A stretch of 64,000 bases of DNA from Streptococcus oralis (lineage in GTDB: Bacteria; Bacillota; Bacilli; Lactobacillales; Streptococcaceae). Of this stretch, positions 19,246-28,626 are shown one piece after another (position 1 is the first letter of the stretch; every line of letters starts with the position of its first letter). The DNA lies in the NCBI RefSeq assembly GCF_024399415.1, contig NZ_CP029257.1, positions 457,501-521,500 on the forward strand, written 5' to 3'. The position numbers and the translations under genes are program-made. The notes under the pieces are model-generated. The model worked only from the letters and a program-made list of their open reading frames with translations, was not told the DNA's origin and ran no database searches.

Positions 19246-20991
19246 ATGTCCATTATTCAAAAACTCTGGTGGTTTTTCAAGTTAGAAAAGCGCCGTTATT
19301 TAGTCGGGATTGTGGCCTTGGTCTTGGTTTCCGTCCTCAATCTCATTCCCCCCATGGTCATGGGACGGGTGATTGATGCCATTACGTCGGGGAAATTAAC
19401 CCAGCAGGACCTCCTTCTTAATCTATTTTATCTGCTGCTGGCAGCCTTTGGGATGTACTATCTGCGCTATGTTTGGCGCATGTATATCCTTGGCACCTCC
19501 TACCGTCTGGGGCAGATTATGCGGTCTCGTTTGTTTGAGCATTTTACTAAAATGTCGCCAGCCTTTTATCAGACCTATCGGACGGGGGATCTGATGGCAC
19601 ACGCTACAAATGACATCAATGCCTTGACGCGTCTGGCAGGTGGCGGAGTCATGTCAGCAGTGGATGCTTCTATCACGGCACTGGTGACTTTGTTGACCAT
19701 GCTCTTTAGCATTTCATGGCAAATGACTTTGGTTGCCATTCTTCCCTTGCCTTTTATGGCTTATGCGACCAGTCGTCTAGGGAGAAAGACCCACAAGGCC
19801 TTTGGCGAGTCACAGGCAGCCTTTTCTGAACTCAATAACAAGGTGCAGGAGTCTGTATCAGGTATCAAAGTGACCAAATCTTTCGGTTATCAGGCGGATG
19901 AGTTGAAGTCCTTTCAGGCAGTCAATGAATTGACCTTCCAAAAGAATCTCCAAACCATGAAATACGATAGTCTCTTTGACCCTATGGTTCTCTTGTTTGT
20001 TGGTTCGTCCTACGTTTTAACTCTTTTGGTCGGTTCTTTGATTGTTCAGGAGGGGCAGATTACGGTTGGAAATCTGGTTACCTTTATCAGCTACTTGGAT
20101 ATGCTGGTTTGGCCTCTTATGGCTATTGGTTTCCTCTTTAATATTACTCAGCGAGGGAAGGTGTCCTATCAGCGGATTGAGGATCTTTTGTCTCAGGAAT
20201 CACCTGTAAAAGATCCTGAATTTCCTCTGGACGGTATTGAAAATGGGCGCTTGGAGTATGCTATTGACAGCTTTGCCTTTGAAAATGAGGAGACACTGAC
20301 GGATATTCACTTTAGCTTGGCAAAAGGGCAAACTCTGGGCTTGGTTGGTCAGACAGGCTCTGGGAAAACATCCTTGATTAAACTTCTCTTGCGAGAATAC
20401 GATGTAGATAAAGGAGCTATTTACCTAAATGGTCATGACATTCGGAATTATCGTCTGACGGACCTTCGCAGCCTTATGGGCTATGTTCCTCAGGACCAGT
20501 TCCTCTTTGCGACCTCTATTTTAGACAATATCCGCTTTGGCAATCCTAATTTACCCCTTTCAGCAGTTGAGGAAGCGACCAAGCTAGCACAAGTTTACCA
20601 AGATATTGTAGCCATGCCTCAGGGATTTGATACGTTGATTGGTGAAAAGGGAGTCAGTCTTTCTGGTGGTCAAAAGCAACGTCTGGCCATGAGTCGGGCT
20701 ATGATTTTAGACCCTGACATCTTGATTCTAGATGATTCTTTGTCAGCCGTGGATGCTAAGACAGAGTATGCGATTATCGACAATCTCAAGGAAACGCGTA
20801 AGGATAAGACAACCATCATCACGGCTCATCGCCTCAGTGCAGTTGTCCATGCAGATCTAATCTTGGTTCTGCAAAATGGCCAAATTATAGAACGGGGTAG
20901 ACACGAAGACTTGCTAGCCATGGATGGCTGGTATGCCCAAACTTACCAGTCTCAGCAGTTGGAAATGAAAGGAGAGGAAGATGCAGAATAA
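19246..20991 (+). CDS. Heterodimeric ABC exporter subunit A (multidrug type)
   Basis: A 581-residue half-transporter: six-helix membrane domain (1-310) and ATPase domain. Walker A GQTGSGKTS near 369, signature LSGGQKQR near 475, but Walker B reads ILILDDSLSAVD, with Asp instead of the catalytic Glu. This is the usual degenerate partner of PatA/LmrC/BmrC-type heterodimers. AAAGGGATTTT precedes ATG 19246, which I prefer to the longer frame. It overlaps the next gene by 11 bases. Substrates are unknown. Confidence 0.85.
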   Translation: MSIIQKLWWFFKLEKRRYLVGIVALVLVSVLNLIPPMVMGRVIDAITSGKLTQQDLLLNLFYLLLAAFGMYYLRYVWRMYILGTSYRLGQIMRSRLFEHFTKMSPAFYQTYRTGDLMAHATNDINALTRLAGGGVMSAVDASITALVTLLTMLFSISWQMTLVAILPLPFMAYATSRLGRKTHKAFGESQAAFSELNNKVQESVSGIKVTKSFGYQADELKSFQAVNELTFQKNLQTMKYDSLFDPMVLLFVGSSYVLTLLVGSLIVQEGQITVGNLVTFISYLDMLVWPLMAIGFLFNITQRGKVSYQRIEDLLSQESPVKDPEFPLDGIENGRLEYAIDSFAFENEETLTDIHFSLAKGQTLGLVGQTGSGKTSLIKLLLREYDVDKGAIYLNGHDIRNYRLTDLRSLMGYVPQDQFLFATSILDNIRFGNPNLPLSAVEEATKLAQVYQDIVAMPQGFDTLIGEKGVSLSGGQKQRLAMSRAMILDPDILILDDSLSAVDAKTEYAIIDNLKETRKDKTTIITAHRLSAVVHADLILVLQNGQIIERGRHEDLLAMDGWYAQTYQSQQLEMKGEEDAE

Positions 20992-22723
20992 GAAAGAACA
21001 ATGGACTGTATTGAAGCGCCTGATGTCCTATCTCAAGCCCTATGGCCTCCTGACCTTTTTGGCATTAAGTTTTCTCCTTGCGACTACGGTCATTAAAAGC
21101 ATCATTCCACTTGTAGCTTCCCGCTTTATCGACCAGTATCTCAGCAATCTTAATCAACTGGCCGTGACCGTTTTGCTGGTCTACTATGGTCTTTATCTCC
21201 TGCAAACTCTAGTTCAGTATGTCGGCAATCTTCTCTTTGCACGGGTGTCTTACAGTATTGTCAGAGACATTCGGCGGGATGCCTTTGCCAATATGGAGAA
21301 ACTGGGCATGTCTTATTTTGACAAGACGCCAGCAGGTTCCATCGTCTCACGTTTGACAAATGATACCGAGACCATCAGTGATATGTTTTCGGGGATTTTA
21401 TCCAGCTTTATTTCAGCAGTTTTTATCTTTCTGACAACTCTGTATACCATGTTGGTGCTGGATTTTCGTTTGACAGCTTTAGTCTTACTCTTTCTTCCCT
21501 TGATTTTCCTTTTGGTCAATCTCTATCGGAAAAAGTCAGTGAAAATCATCGAGAAAACCAGAAGTCTCTTGTCGGATATCAATAGTAAGCTGGCAGAAAA
21601 CATCGAGGGAATCAGGATTATCCAGGCCTTTAATCAAGAGAAGCGCCTGCAGGCAGAATTTGATGAGATCAACCAAGAACACTTGGTCTATGCCAACCGT
21701 TCTGTGGCCTTGGATGCCCTCTTTTTGAGACCTGCCATGAGTTTGTTGAAACTTCTAGGCTACGCTGTTTTGATGGCCTATTTTGGCTACCGTGGGCTTT
21801 ATCTGGGAATAACAGCAGGAACCATGTATGCCTTTATCCAGTATATCAATCGTCTTTTTGATCCCCTTATTGAGGTAACGCAAAACTTTTCAACCCTGCA
21901 AACGTCTATGGTATCTGCAGGCCGTGTCTTTGCCTTGATTGACGAGACGACCTATGAGCCTCTTCAAGAGAATGGGCAAGCTAAAGTCAAAGAAGGCAAT
22001 ATCCGTTTTGAACATGTGTGTTTCTCTTATGACGGTAAACATCCGATTCTGGATGACATTTCCTTTTCAGTTAAGAAGGGTGAAACCATTGCCTTTGTAG
22101 GTCATACAGGTTCCGGGAAATCTTCCATTATCAATGTCCTCATGCGCTTTTATGAATTTCAGTCAGGCCGCATTCTCTTGGATGATGTGGATATCCGAAA
22201 CTACAGTCAGGAAGAGTTGAGAAAAAACATCGGTTTGGTCTTGCAGGATCCCTTCCTCTATCACGGGACTATCAAGTCCAATATCGCCATGTATCAAGAT
22301 CTTAGTGATGAAGAAGTCCAGGCTGCGGCTGCCTTTGTTGATGCAGATTCCTTTATTCAGGACCTTCCGCAGGGTTATGATGCACCTGTGTCTGAGCGTG
22401 GCTCGAGTTTTTCTACTGGCCAGCGCCAGCTTCTTGCCTTTGCTAGAACAGTCGCCAGTCAGCCTAAAATCCTGATTTTGGATGAAGCGACAGCCAATAT
22501 TGACTCTGAAACAGAAAGTTTGGTTCAAGATTCCCTAGCTAAGATGAGACAGGGTCGGACGACCATTGCTATTGCTCATCGCCTTTCGACCATCCAAGAC
22601 GCCAACTGCATCTATGTCTTGGACAAGGGGCGCATCATTGAGAGTGGAACCCATGAGGAACTCTTGGCCTTGGAAGGAACCTATCACAAGATGTATAGCT
22701 TGCAGGCAGGGGCTCTTACCTAA
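20981..22723 (+). CDS. Heterodimeric ABC exporter subunit B
   Basis: A 580-residue half-transporter complementary to subunit A. Walker A GHTGSGKSS is near 372 and Walker B ILILDEATANID carries the catalytic Glu, but the signature is FSTGQRQ rather than LSGGQ. Together the two chains give one consensus and one degenerate ATP site, as in BmrCD, LmrCD and PatAB. It is related to, but distinct from, the pneumococcal patAB genes. Confidence 0.87.
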   Translation: MQNKKEQWTVLKRLMSYLKPYGLLTFLALSFLLATTVIKSIIPLVASRFIDQYLSNLNQLAVTVLLVYYGLYLLQTLVQYVGNLLFARVSYSIVRDIRRDAFANMEKLGMSYFDKTPAGSIVSRLTNDTETISDMFSGILSSFISAVFIFLTTLYTMLVLDFRLTALVLLFLPLIFLLVNLYRKKSVKIIEKTRSLLSDINSKLAENIEGIRIIQAFNQEKRLQAEFDEINQEHLVYANRSVALDALFLRPAMSLLKLLGYAVLMAYFGYRGLYLGITAGTMYAFIQYINRLFDPLIEVTQNFSTLQTSMVSAGRVFALIDETTYEPLQENGQAKVKEGNIRFEHVCFSYDGKHPILDDISFSVKKGETIAFVGHTGSGKSSIINVLMRFYEFQSGRILLDDVDIRNYSQEELRKNIGLVLQDPFLYHGTIKSNIAMYQDLSDEEVQAAAAFVDADSFIQDLPQGYDAPVSERGSSFSTGQRQLLAFARTVASQPKILILDEATANIDSETESLVQDSLAKMRQGRTTIAIAHRLSTIQDANCIYVLDKGRIIESGTHEELLALEGTYHKMYSLQAGALT

Positions 22724-22751
22724 AGAAGAATTCCTTTAAATTACAGATTTC

Positions 22752-22782
22752 TTGCACCGCCTTTTCCATTTTGTGGTATAAT
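22752..22782 (+). promoter_or_regulatory. Extended -10 promoter of the sugar transferase operon
   Basis: TGTGGTATAAT gives an extended -10 (TATAAT at 22777-22782), with a weak TTGCAC at 22752-22757 (19-base spacing). Confidence 0.55.
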
Positions 22783-22827
22783 GAAAAATGTTGACAAATA
22801 GTATAATAAAAACAAAGGAGAAACAGC

Positions 22828-23520
22828 ATGCTGAAATGGGAAGACTTGCCCGTGGAGATGCAATCAAGCGAGGTTGAGTCTTACTACCAGCTTGTCTCTA
22901 AAAGGAAGGGTTCGCTGATTTTCAAGCGTTGCCTGGATTGGGTTCTGGCCTTGTTTTTGCTAGTTTTGACTTCTCCCATCTTTCTTATCTTGAGCATTTG
23001 GATCAAGTTGGATAGCAAGGGACCTGTCATTTACAAGCAAGAGCGCGTGACCCAGTACAACCGTCCGTTCAAGATTTGGAAGTTCCGTACTATGGTAACG
23101 GATGCGGATAAAAAAGGAAGTCTAGTGACTTCTGCTAACGATAGCCGTATTACCAAAGTTGGAAATTTCATCCGCCGTGTGCGTTTGGACGAACTGCCTC
23201 AGTTGGTCAATGTCCTTAAAGGCGAAATGTCCTTTGTCGGTACACGACCTGAAGTGCCACGTTACACCAAGCAGTATAGTCCTGAAATGATGGCGACCTT
23301 GCTCTTGCCAGCAGGAATCACCTCTCCAGCCAGCATCAACTACAAGGATGAGGATACGATCATCAGTCAGATGACAGAGAAAGGTCTGTCGGTTGACCAG
23401 GCCTATATCGAACACGTCCTCCCTGAAAAGATGCGCTATAACCTCGCCTATCTCCGAGAGTTTAGTTTCCTTGGAGACATCAAAATCATGTTTCAAACCG
23501 TGTTTGAAGTGCTAAAATAA
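22828..23520 (+). CDS. Initiating sugar transferase, probably for teichoic acid AATGal
   Basis: A 230-residue polyprenyl-phosphate sugar transferase of the WcaJ/PglC class. A cytosolic N-terminus is followed by one membrane helix (KRCLDWVLALFLLVLTSPIF, near residue 32) and the catalytic block with KQERVTQYNRPFKIWKFRTM, the RLDELPQLVNVLKG motif and FVGTRPEVPRY. From memory, the pneumococcal ortholog was proposed to put the first sugar, AATGal, of teichoic acid on the lipid carrier. The adjacent aminotransferase makes the amino-sugar donor, which fits. Family is certain; exact sugar is inferred from synteny. Confidence 0.82.
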   Translation: MLKWEDLPVEMQSSEVESYYQLVSKRKGSLIFKRCLDWVLALFLLVLTSPIFLILSIWIKLDSKGPVIYKQERVTQYNRPFKIWKFRTMVTDADKKGSLVTSANDSRITKVGNFIRRVRLDELPQLVNVLKGEMSFVGTRPEVPRYTKQYSPEMMATLLLPAGITSPASINYKDEDTIISQMTEKGLSVDQAYIEHVLPEKMRYNLAYLREFSFLGDIKIMFQTVFEVLK

Positions 23521-23562
23521 AGTAGTCATGAGAAAATGAGTACAGATAAAAGGAGCAAATCA

Positions 23563-24789
23563 ATGCCAAATTACAATATTCCATTTTCACCTCCCGATAT
23601 TACCGAAGCTGAAATTGCTGAAGTAGCGGATACCCTTCGTTCTGGTTGGATTACAACAGGTCCGAAGACAAAAGAACTGGAGCGCCGCTTGTCTCAATAC
23701 ACACAGACACCTAAGACTGTCTGCCTCAACTCTGCGACAGCCGCTCTTGAGTTGATTTTGCGTGTTTTGGAAGTGGGACCAGGTGATGAAGTCATCGTTC
23801 CAGCTATGACTTATACAGCTTCATGTAGTGTCATCACTCACGTAGGAGCAACACCTGTCATGGTGGATATCCAAGCAGATACTTTTGAAATGGACTATGA
23901 CTTGCTAGAGCAAGCCATTACTGAAAAGACTAAGGTGATTATTCCGGTTGAGCTTGCAGGGATTGTGTGCGACTATGACCGTTTGTTCCAAGTCGTGGAG
24001 AAAAAACGTGATCTCTTTACAGCTGCTAGCAAGTGGCAAAAAGCCTTTAATCGTATCGTGATTGTCTCTGATAGTGCTCATGCTTTGGGATCGACCTATA
24101 AAGGGCAACCAGCTGGTTCGATCGCTGACTTTACTTCCTTCTCATTCCATGCTGTTAAGAACTTTACAACGGCTGAGGGAGGAAGTGCGACTTGGAAAGC
24201 CAATCCAGCGATTGACGACGAAGAGATGTACAAGGAGTTTCAAATCCTTTCCCTTCACGGTCAAACAAAGGATGCTCTTGCCAAGATGCAATTGGGTTCA
24301 TGGGAATACGATATCGTTACACCAGCCTACAAGTGCAATATGACGGATATCATTGCTTCGATTGGTTTGGTACAATTGGACCGTTACCCAGCTTTGCTAC
24401 AACGTCGTAAGGACATCGTGGACCGCTATGATCGTGGGTTTGCGGGTACTCGTATTCACCCACTGGCACACAAGACTGATACTGTCGAATCTTCACGCCA
24501 CCTCTACATCACCCATGTAGAAGGAGCAAGTTTAGAAGAACGCAACCTCATCATCCAAGAATTGGCCAAAGCAGGAATTGCAAGTAATGTACACTATAAA
24601 CCGCTTCCTCTCTTGACAGCCTATAAGAATCTTGGTTTTGATATGGCAGATTATCCAAGGGCCTATGCCTTCTTTGAAAATGAAATTACCCTCCCTCTTC
24701 ACACTAAATTAAGCGATGAAGAAGTTGATTACATCGTTCAGACTTTGGTGAGAATTTCTGAAGAAATCCTCGGTTCTGGAAAAAAATAA
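23563..24789 (+). CDS. DegT/DnrJ/EryC1 sugar aminotransferase
   Basis: A 408-residue PLP-dependent aminotransferase. The PLP lysine lies in SFHAVKNFTTAEGG (near residue 208); N-terminal PFSPPDITEAEIAEVADTLRSGWITTGP is the family hallmark. It would convert a 4-keto nucleotide sugar to the 4-amino sugar (UDP-AATGal if the teichoic-acid assignment is right). Start 23563 has AAAGGAG upstream; the longer frame from 23536 does not. Immediately downstream of, and presumably cotranscribed with, the sugar transferase. Confidence 0.85.
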   Translation: MPNYNIPFSPPDITEAEIAEVADTLRSGWITTGPKTKELERRLSQYTQTPKTVCLNSATAALELILRVLEVGPGDEVIVPAMTYTASCSVITHVGATPVMVDIQADTFEMDYDLLEQAITEKTKVIIPVELAGIVCDYDRLFQVVEKKRDLFTAASKWQKAFNRIVIVSDSAHALGSTYKGQPAGSIADFTSFSFHAVKNFTTAEGGSATWKANPAIDDEEMYKEFQILSLHGQTKDALAKMQLGSWEYDIVTPAYKCNMTDIIASIGLVQLDRYPALLQRRKDIVDRYDRGFAGTRIHPLAHKTDTVESSRHLYITHVEGASLEERNLIIQELAKAGIASNVHYKPLPLLTAYKNLGFDMADYPRAYAFFENEITLPLHTKLSDEEVDYIVQTLVRISEEILGSGKK

Positions 24790-24798
24790 TAAAAAATC

Positions 24799-24827
24799 TT
24801 GACAAAAAGCGGACAATAGCATATAAT
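24799..24827 (+). promoter_or_regulatory. Strong promoter of the trp region
   Basis: Perfect TTGACA (24799-24804) and TATAAT (24822-24827) with a 17-base spacer, ten bases upstream of the first T-box. Confidence 0.85.
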
Positions 24828-24836
24828 ATTCTCAAC

Positions 24837-25087
24837 AAATCAGAAAAGTAACTATTTTTGATCTTCAGGGAGCCTGTGGTGATTGTGAACAGGTGGTTGG
24901 AAGTAGTGAAAGTGGGCTGATTTTAAAAATGAATTTGAAACAATGAAAATTCGGTGCGCACACCTTACAGTGCAACTTGTTGTTAGACAAGGCAGAGATG
25001 TAAAGGGGAATAGTCCCTTTATAATTGAGGTGGCACCGCGTTACCAACGCCCTCACACAGAAGTAGATTCTGTGTGTGGGCTTTTTT
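24837..25087 (+). promoter_or_regulatory. Tryptophan T-box riboswitch 1
   Basis: Stem I closes with AAATCAG (24837-24843) and CTGATTT (24917-24923). The AGTA motif lies on the 5' side, and the codon opposite, TGG at 24913-24915, specifies tRNA-Trp. The distal GGGAGCCTGTGGT and the T-box GAGGTGGCACCGCG (from 25027) are conserved. The terminator pairs GCCCTCACACAGAA with TTCTGTGTGTGGGC before T6. Uncharged tRNA-Trp should permit read-through into the gene below. Confidence 0.9.
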
Positions 25088-25219
25088 CTTTCGGTCATTT
25101 TGTTTATCTTTTATTAGGGCGTTAAGTCGCTTTGATGAACTTGAGTTCTATCTGCAGCTCCTTGCCTACTACTAAAAGCAAACAAAACGGCCGGATTAAT
25201 ATGGAAAGAGGAAAATTTT

Positions 25220-26398
25220 ATGACAACTAAAGGATATTTTGGACAATTTGGTGGTAGTTTTGTACCGGAGCCGATTCAGGCTTTGTTGGATGAGTTAGAA
25301 GTGACATTTGATAAATACAAGGATGATCCAGAGTTTTTGGCAGAATTTCGTCATTACTTAAAAGACTATTCAGGTCGCGAAACACCGCTTTATTTTGCGG
25401 AAAGTTTGACAGATCACTTAGGTGGGGCTAAGATTTATCTTAAACGTGAAGACCTGAACCACCTTGGTTCTCACAAACTCAACAACGTTTTAGGGCAAAT
25501 TCTTCTTGCCAAACGTATGGGTAAAAAACGTGTCATTGCAGAAACAGGGGCTGGTCAGCACGGTGTTGCGACAGCAGCTGCTGCAGCCAAGTTTGGTATG
25601 GCTTGTGATGTCTACATGGGGGCAGAAGATGTGGAGCGTCAACGTCTCAATGTTTTCCGTATGGAGATGATGGGAGCGACCGTTCACGCAGTTGAAACAG
25701 GGACACGAACTCTCAAGGATGCGGTCGATGCAGCCTTTGGAGCATGGATGAATGACCTTGAAGCCTTCTACGTTTTGGGATCTGCTGTAGGACCTCATCC
25801 TTATCCTACAATTGTTCATGAATTCCAAAAGGTCATCAGTGAAGAATCTCGCCGTCAAATCTTGGAAAAAGAAGGCCGTTTACCAGACTACGTCATTGCC
25901 TGTGTAGGTGGTGGTTCCAATGCTATCGGTGCTTTTTCACAGTATGTGGCTGATGAAGAAGTCAAATTGGTTGGGGTCGAAGCTGCCGGTCATGGACTTG
26001 ACACAGACAAGCATGCAGCCACTATGACAAAAGGTAGTGTCGGAATTGTCGATGGTATGAAGACCTATGCAGTCTTTAAGGAAGACGGAGAGCTGGCGCC
26101 AGTTTACTCTATCTCAGCTGGTTTGGACTATCCAGGGGTCGGCCCAGAACACGCCTACTTCAAAGATTCAGGCCGCGTAGAATACGTAGCAGCGACAGAT
26201 GAAGAAGCTGTTCAAGCCTTGCTCCTTCTAAGCAAGACTGAAGGGATTATCCCAGCGATTGAAAGTTCGCACGCCATCGCAGAAGCGGTTAAACGTGCAC
26301 CGAAACTAAGTAAGGATGATATTATCATCATCAATGTCTCTGGTCGTGGAGACAAGGACGTAGCTGCGATTGCAGACTACCTAGAAGCTAAGAAATAA
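25220..26398 (+). CDS. trpB: Tryptophan synthase beta-chain paralog (second trpB)
   Basis: A 392-residue TrpB-family enzyme with the PLP lysine in [24 protein letters not shown], and the phosphate loop [10 protein letters not shown]. It is clearly homologous along its full length to the operon trpB at 30959 but differs in the segment before the lysine (NHLGSHK versus NHTGAHK). It has its own T-box and stands before trpE without a trpA partner. It likely makes tryptophan from indole and serine, perhaps scavenging free indole; a different acceptor cannot be excluded. Confidence 0.87.
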   Translation: MTTKGYFGQFGGSFVPEPIQALLDELEVTFDKYKDDPEFLAEFRHYLKDYSGRETPLYFAESLTDHLGGAKIYLKREDLNHLGSHKLNNVLGQILLAKRMGKKRVIAETGAGQHGVATAAAAAKFGMACDVYMGAEDVERQRLNVFRMEMMGATVHAVETGTRTLKDAVDAAFGAWMNDLEAFYVLGSAVGPHPYPTIVHEFQKVISEESRRQILEKEGRLPDYVIACVGGGSNAIGAFSQYVADEEVKLVGVEAAGHGLDTDKHAATMTKGSVGIVDGMKTYAVFKEDGELAPVYSISAGLDYPGVGPEHAYFKDSGRVEYVAATDEEAVQALLLLSKTEGIIPAIESSHAIAEAVKRAPKLSKDDIIIINVSGRGDKDVAAIADYLEAKK

Positions 26399-26399
26399 G

Positions 26400-26645
26400 A
26401 GATGGAAAAATTACAGCCTTTTCTCTCACAGAGAGCTTGTGGTTGCTGAAAACAAGCAGAGAAAGCTGTAAGGTTGGGTCCATCTGAAACGAGAGAAGAA
26501 AACATAATTCTCAAGGGAGTGCTCTTTATCGCACAGCCTGTTACAAGAGCTTTCTGAGACAGGAATGAGAGATAGGAGAAATCCTATAATTGAGGTGGCA
26601 CCGCGAATTTCGTCCTCACGCAAGTTATTTTGCGTGGGGATTTTT
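26400..26645 (+). promoter_or_regulatory. Tryptophan T-box riboswitch 2
   Basis: It begins two bases after the stop of the trpB paralog. Stem I closes with AGATGGA (26400-26406) and TCCATCT (26479-26485), and the specifier is TGG at 26475-26477 (Trp). CAGAGAGCTTGTGGTTGCTG is the distal part; the T-box GAGGTGGCACCGCG starts near 26592. The terminator pairs CCTCACGCAA with TTGCGTGGGG before T5. I see no good promoter between the two T-boxes. Confidence 0.9.
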
Positions 26646-26691
26646 CATACAATCGCCACGGACTAGAAGTAGAACTGAAAGGGAAATTACA

Positions 26692-28053
26692 ATGGAACGA
26701 ATCATTCATGGAGATGTCTTATCACCAATCTTGGCTTATATGCGCCTAAAGGGGCAACACAAGGTGATCTTAGAAAGTATTCCGAGAGACAAGGAAACCG
26801 CTCGTTTTTCTATCCTAGCCTATAATCCTGTTTTTGAGATTCAGTTTGAAAATGGAGTCCTCTATCAAAATGGGCAAGTGATTGATCGGGATCCTTTGGA
26901 TTTCCTTTATGATGTGACTCATAAGAGCCAGCACCATTCAGACCTCCCTTTTGGTGGGGGAGCTATTGGCTTTGTCGGTTACGATATGATTTCGCTCTAT
27001 GAAGAAATCGGTCAAATCCCTGAGGATACCATTGGAACGCCAGACATGCATTTCTTTGTCTATGAGAGCTACATGGTCTTTGACCACAAGAAGGAAAAAA
27101 TCCATGTCATCGAAGATGCTCTTTACAGCGAGCGCAGTCAAGAAGACTTGGAAAAAGCCTTGAACCAAGTGCTAGAGGAGTTACGCATCCCTGCTCCAAA
27201 TGAATTTGAAGACTTGGATTTATCTCCGCTAGACTTCAAACCGCATATCGCCCCTCAGAAGTTTGAGCAAATGGTCGAAACCGCTCGTGACTTGATTCGT
27301 AATGGTGATATGTTCCAATGCGTGCTCAGTCAGCGTTTCTCAGCAGAAGTTACTGGAAATCCTTTTGACTTCTACAGAAATCTCCGCGTGACCAATCCAT
27401 CTAATTACCTCTATTTCTATGATTTTGGGGATTATCAAATCATCGGTGCTAGTCCAGAAAGTTTGGTTTCTGTCAAAAATGGCATCGTAACTACCAATCC
27501 GATTGCAGGTACGCGACCAAGAGGAGCTACGGATGAAGAGGACAAGGCCTTGGCGACAGACCTCCTGTCTGATGAGAAGGAAACAGCAGAACATCGAATG
27601 TTAGTAGACTTGGGACGTAACGATATCGGCCGCATCTCTGAAACGGCAAGTGTCCAAGTCACTAAGTATATGGAAGTGGAGCTCTTCCGTTATGTCATGC
27701 ATTTGACCAGCGTGGTCAAGGGACGTTTGCTTCCAGAACTCAATGCCATGGATGCCTTGAAAGCTACACTTCCAGCTGGAACAGTTTCAGGAGCACCAAA
27801 GATTCGGGCCATGAGACGGATCTATGAACTGGAGATGGAAAAACGAGGCGTATATGCAGGAGCAATCGGCTACTTGTCTGCGACGGGTGATATGGATTTC
27901 GCCATTGCCATCCGAACTATGATTCTCAAAAATCAAATAGCCTATGTGCAGGCTGGGGCAGGGATTGTCTATGACTCCATCGCCCAAAACGAATACCAAG
28001 AAACCATTAACAAGGCTAAATCTATGACTAGAATTGGAGAACTAAGACCATGA
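26692..28053 (+). CDS. trpE: Anthranilate synthase component I
   Basis: A 453-residue chorismate-utilising enzyme. The N-terminal Trp-feedback segment is present (VILESIPRDKETARFS); the catalytic domain has IAGTRPRGATDEED, LVDLGRNDIGRIS and GTVSGAPKIRAM. Start 26692 (MERIIHGD) is chosen because the longer frame from 26590 runs through the T-box antiterminator; GAAAGGGAAA precedes it. With TrpG it makes anthranilate from chorismate and glutamine. Its stop overlaps trpG by four bases. Confidence 0.95.
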   Translation: MERIIHGDVLSPILAYMRLKGQHKVILESIPRDKETARFSILAYNPVFEIQFENGVLYQNGQVIDRDPLDFLYDVTHKSQHHSDLPFGGGAIGFVGYDMISLYEEIGQIPEDTIGTPDMHFFVYESYMVFDHKKEKIHVIEDALYSERSQEDLEKALNQVLEELRIPAPNEFEDLDLSPLDFKPHIAPQKFEQMVETARDLIRNGDMFQCVLSQRFSAEVTGNPFDFYRNLRVTNPSNYLYFYDFGDYQIIGASPESLVSVKNGIVTTNPIAGTRPRGATDEEDKALATDLLSDEKETAEHRMLVDLGRNDIGRISETASVQVTKYMEVELFRYVMHLTSVVKGRLLPELNAMDALKATLPAGTVSGAPKIRAMRRIYELEMEKRGVYAGAIGYLSATGDMDFAIAIRTMILKNQIAYVQAGAGIVYDSIAQNEYQETINKAKSMTRIGELRP

Positions 28054-28616
28054 TTTTATTGATTGACAACTATGATTCTTTTACCTATAACTTGGCGCAG
28101 TACATTGGGAATTTTGCAGAAGTGCAGGTCTTGAGAAATGATGATTCCAAGCTGTATGAAGAAGCTGAAAAAGCAGATGGTCTGGTCTTTTCTCCTGGTC
28201 CTGGTTGGCCGGTGGATGCCGGAAAGATGGAAGACATGATTCGTGATTTTGCTGGGAAGAAGCCGATTCTTGGAATTTGTTTGGGTCACCAAGCTATCGC
28301 AGAGGTCTTTGGTGGGAAGCTAGGCTTGGCTCCAAAAGTCATGCATGGGAAACAGAGCCATATCAGCTTTGAAGCGCCATCTGTTCTCTATCAAGGCATT
28401 GAGGATGGTCGTCCAGTCATGCGTTATCACAGCATTTTGATTGAAGAAATGCCAGAAGGCTTTGAAGTGACAGCTCGTTCGACTGATGACCAAGCTATTA
28501 TGGGAATTCAACACAAAAACCTTCCAATTTATGGATTCCAGTACCATCCAGAGAGTATCGGAACGCCAGATGGCTTGTCTTCTATTCGGAATTTTATCGA
28601 GAAGGTTGTAAAGTGA
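28050..28616 (+). CDS. trpG: Anthranilate synthase component II (glutamine amidotransferase)
   Basis: A 188-residue class I amidotransferase: [13 protein letters not shown] at the start, nucleophile Cys in GICLGHQA (near residue 79) and His/Glu in [15 protein letters not shown] near the end. It supplies ammonia to TrpE. Coupled to trpE by ATGA overlap. It might also serve folate synthesis (PabA), as in other Gram-positives. Confidence 0.93.
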   Translation: MILLIDNYDSFTYNLAQYIGNFAEVQVLRNDDSKLYEEAEKADGLVFSPGPGWPVDAGKMEDMIRDFAGKKPILGICLGHQAIAEVFGGKLGLAPKVMHGKQSHISFEAPSVLYQGIEDGRPVMRYHSILIEEMPEGFEVTARSTDDQAIMGIQHKNLPIYGFQYHPESIGTPDGLSSIRNFIEKVVK

Positions 28617-28626
28617 GGAAACTAGG

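Noticed and set aside
19246..22723. patA/patB fluoroquinolone efflux genes
   Set aside because: Same architecture, but the pneumococcal pair beside exoA and the teichoic genes is a different exporter in my memory of the map; no drug specificity is assigned.
26590..26691. Longer trpE start inside the T-box
   Set aside because: The frame runs through the terminator/antiterminator stems and lacks a ribosome site; MERIIHGD at 26692 has one.
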